Positions 62,963 through 64,000 of a stretch of 64,000 bases of DNA are shown here, piece by piece; within the stretch, counting starts at the first letter, position 1; each line of letters begins with the position of its first letter. Under the pieces are notes generated by a model. It worked only from the letters and a program-made list of their open reading frames with translations. It did no database searches and was not told the origin of the DNA. Origin of the DNA: Rhodococcoides trifolii (lineage in GTDB: Bacteria; Actinomycetota; Actinomycetes; Mycobacteriales; Mycobacteriaceae); NCBI RefSeq assembly GCF_014635345.1, contig NZ_BMCU01000003.1:822610-886609 (forward strand). The letters are read 5' to 3'. Both the position numbers and the translations under genes were made by a program.

Positions 62963-63490
62963 ATGTCACTGACTTCCCAGCTCGAGCCCATCGACAAGAA
63001 GCTCATAGGATTCGGCACCGCCTACGCCCTCTCCGAGCTCAACATCATCCGGATGGTCGGACCGTCCGCGGGTGCGGTCTACAAGGAAATCCAGACTTCA
63101 CCGTCGGCAGCGTCGTATCGCACATCCGTTGCGCGACTGACTCCGACAACAAAAGCGAAGCTGCGCAGTCACTACATCCCGAACTTCGGACACCCACTCC
63201 TGTACGCGATCGCGTTGCGAACCGGCGGGCAACGTCTCGCCCAGTTGACCCCGCTGTCACCGACCGTCGAAAAGCTGCTGACACTGGGACCGTGCGTGGG
63301 TGCGGCGGCCGACATCACCGAGAACGTCTTCCGACTGCGGATGCTCGACGACGACACCGCGGTCACCGACACGACCGTCCGCGCCGCATCCGCCTTGGCG
63401 GTGGCGAAGTGGAGCCTGGCGGTCGGTCCGCTCGTGTACATGACGGCCCGGTACGTGCCGATGTGGGTTTCAGGCTTGCGGAACCGGTGA
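62963..63490 (+). CDS. Protein of unknown function
   Basis: 175 aa from ATG 62963. I do not recognise a family. The sequence is mixed alpha-helical with moderately hydrophobic stretches (LLYAIALRTG, LLTLGPCVGAAADI, SLAVGPLVYMTARYVPMWVS) that could be two to four weak membrane segments. It ends in LRNR. TACCTT at 62951 lies just before the ATG and could be a -10. Confidence 0.6.
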   Translation: MSLTSQLEPIDKKLIGFGTAYALSELNIIRMVGPSAGAVYKEIQTSPSAASYRTSVARLTPTTKAKLRSHYIPNFGHPLLYAIALRTGGQRLAQLTPLSPTVEKLLTLGPCVGAAADITENVFRLRMLDDDTAVTDTTVRAASALAVAKWSLAVGPLVYMTARYVPMWVSGLRNR

Positions 63491-63805
63491 GGTCGCTCCT
63501 CGGTACATCACCCTCCAGGGCGACCGGTTCGACCTCCCGATCGGTCGGACATCGAGAGACACAGCGGTTTTCGTGCGTGCTGGGGACGTCGGCATCGGAC
63601 GACTCGACAGGCCTACACCCGCCACTATGAGGCCGGCAGATGTGTGTGCGTCCTCGGCCTCCGACTTCTCCTCTGAGCTGACTCTTCTTCGCTCCGGGCA
63701 GATCGCGGATTGTCCGTCCATCGCGGTGCTGTTCCGTGGTTCACGAGGGAGAAACGTCGCACGTGTGTTCGAATAATTGTCGGTGGTGCTCGCTACTGTG
63801 TGGGC
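63491..63805. other. 315-bp gap before the right-edge gene
   Basis: I see no gene with a good start and conserved look; a 67-codon plus-strand frame (63573-63776) has no SD and no recognisable motif. The right end (63777-63799) holds TTGTCGGTGG, a 7-nt spacer and TACTGT, matching the promoter of the DUF222-HNH gene at 11325. Confidence 0.5.
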
Positions 63806-64000
63806 ATGGTTTCGGGGGGAGCATCGGGTGAGGTCGGCGACGTCGTGTTCGCCGATCTGCTTGCCGCGGCGCAGAAGTCGGTGCTCGCGCTGACCGATGC
63901 CCAGTCCTCGATGCTGCACACCGAGGATCTGCAGAAGGTGTGGGCGGAGGCCGTTCGGTTGGGCCGCGTGCTCGAGGGCGCATCGAACGCGTGGTTGGCG
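63806..64000 (+). CDS. Probable second DUF222/HNH-type protein, 3' end missing
   Basis: 65 codons from ATG 63806 run to the right edge. TACTGT ends 6 nt upstream. The visible part (FADLLAAAQKSVLALTDAQS, SSMLHTEDLQKVWAEAVRLG, RVLEGASNAWLA) looks like the helical start of a DUF222 protein, and the promoter copies that of the DUF222-HNH gene at 11325. The nuclease end lies outside the window, so the call is an inference from tone and promoter. Confidence 0.5.
   Translation, partial: MVSGGASGEVGDVVFADLLAAAQKSVLALTDAQSSMLHTEDLQKVWAEAVRLGRVLEGASNAWLA

Overview
The window is GC-rich, gene-dense DNA from a mycolic-acid actinobacterium, most likely Rhodococcus or a close relative (Mycobacteriales). 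Support comes from gene content and order: a MtCM-type chorismate mutase, PerM, a DUF5336 antigen-like protein, a UvrD1-type helicase, DUF222/HNH (13E12-type) proteins, a mycobacterial-type CobW next to zinc-free ribosomal protein genes, and many promoters whose -10 hexamer (TANNNT) lies 6-8 nt before the start codon (leaderless style). The block from about 20.8 to 44.7 kb keeps, in inverted orientation, the gene order I recall for M. tuberculosis Rv0946c-Rv0959.

Layout. 0-8.4 kb: FUSC transporter (cut by the left edge), a degenerate gene remnant, a frameshifted ferric-siderophore-binding lipoprotein under an IdeR-like box, a PPOX flavoprotein, a LysE exporter, two exported proteins of unknown role and a membrane-anchored EEP hydrolase. 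8.4-16.8 kb: glucose-6-phosphate dehydrogenase, an L,D-transpeptidase, a DUF222-HNH protein, a DUF1992 protein, a KhtTU-like cation/proton antiporter, a DUF3089 hydrolase and an aldo/keto reductase. 16.8-19.4 kb: a divergent cluster of six zinc-free (C-) ribosomal protein genes (L32, L31B; L28, L33, S14, S18) plus CobW, with a shared inverted repeat that is the expected place for Zur. 19.4-26 kb: AEC transporter, lipoprotein, MoxR-VWA pair, ArsR plus cation efflux pump, glutathione peroxidase.

26-44.7 kb: purH-purN-perM-DUF5336; a sulfur-scavenging insert (SfnB and SfnG monooxygenases behind a 14-residue cysteine-containing leader peptide); sucCD; a membrane protein of unknown role; an M23 peptidase; uvrD1/pcrA; chorismate mutase; pgi. 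44.9-56.1 kb: crotonase/acyltransferase/DUF2630 operon, SDR, FAD disulfide oxidoreductase, MOSC protein, type-B carboxylesterase, Fpg/Nei glycosylase, cobF, thyA-folA, cupin, acyl-ACP desaturase. 56.4-64 kb: PucR regulator, ABC-FtsX exporter, tRNA-Arg(CCT), TetR with operators, CPBP-family membrane protein, DUF1801, a protein of unknown role and the start of a probable second DUF222-HNH gene.

Most of the window is core chromosome with no insertion sequence, prophage or CRISPR array. The features most worth following are regulatory: the shared IdeR box between two leaderless genes, the inverted repeat in the C- ribosome cluster, the cysteine leader peptide before the sulfone genes, the overlapping cobF/thyA promoters, a 15-bp tandem array that fills the gap between two convergent genes, and an identical promoter layout before the two DUF222 genes 52 kb apart. 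All family assignments come from reading the translations; no database search was run.
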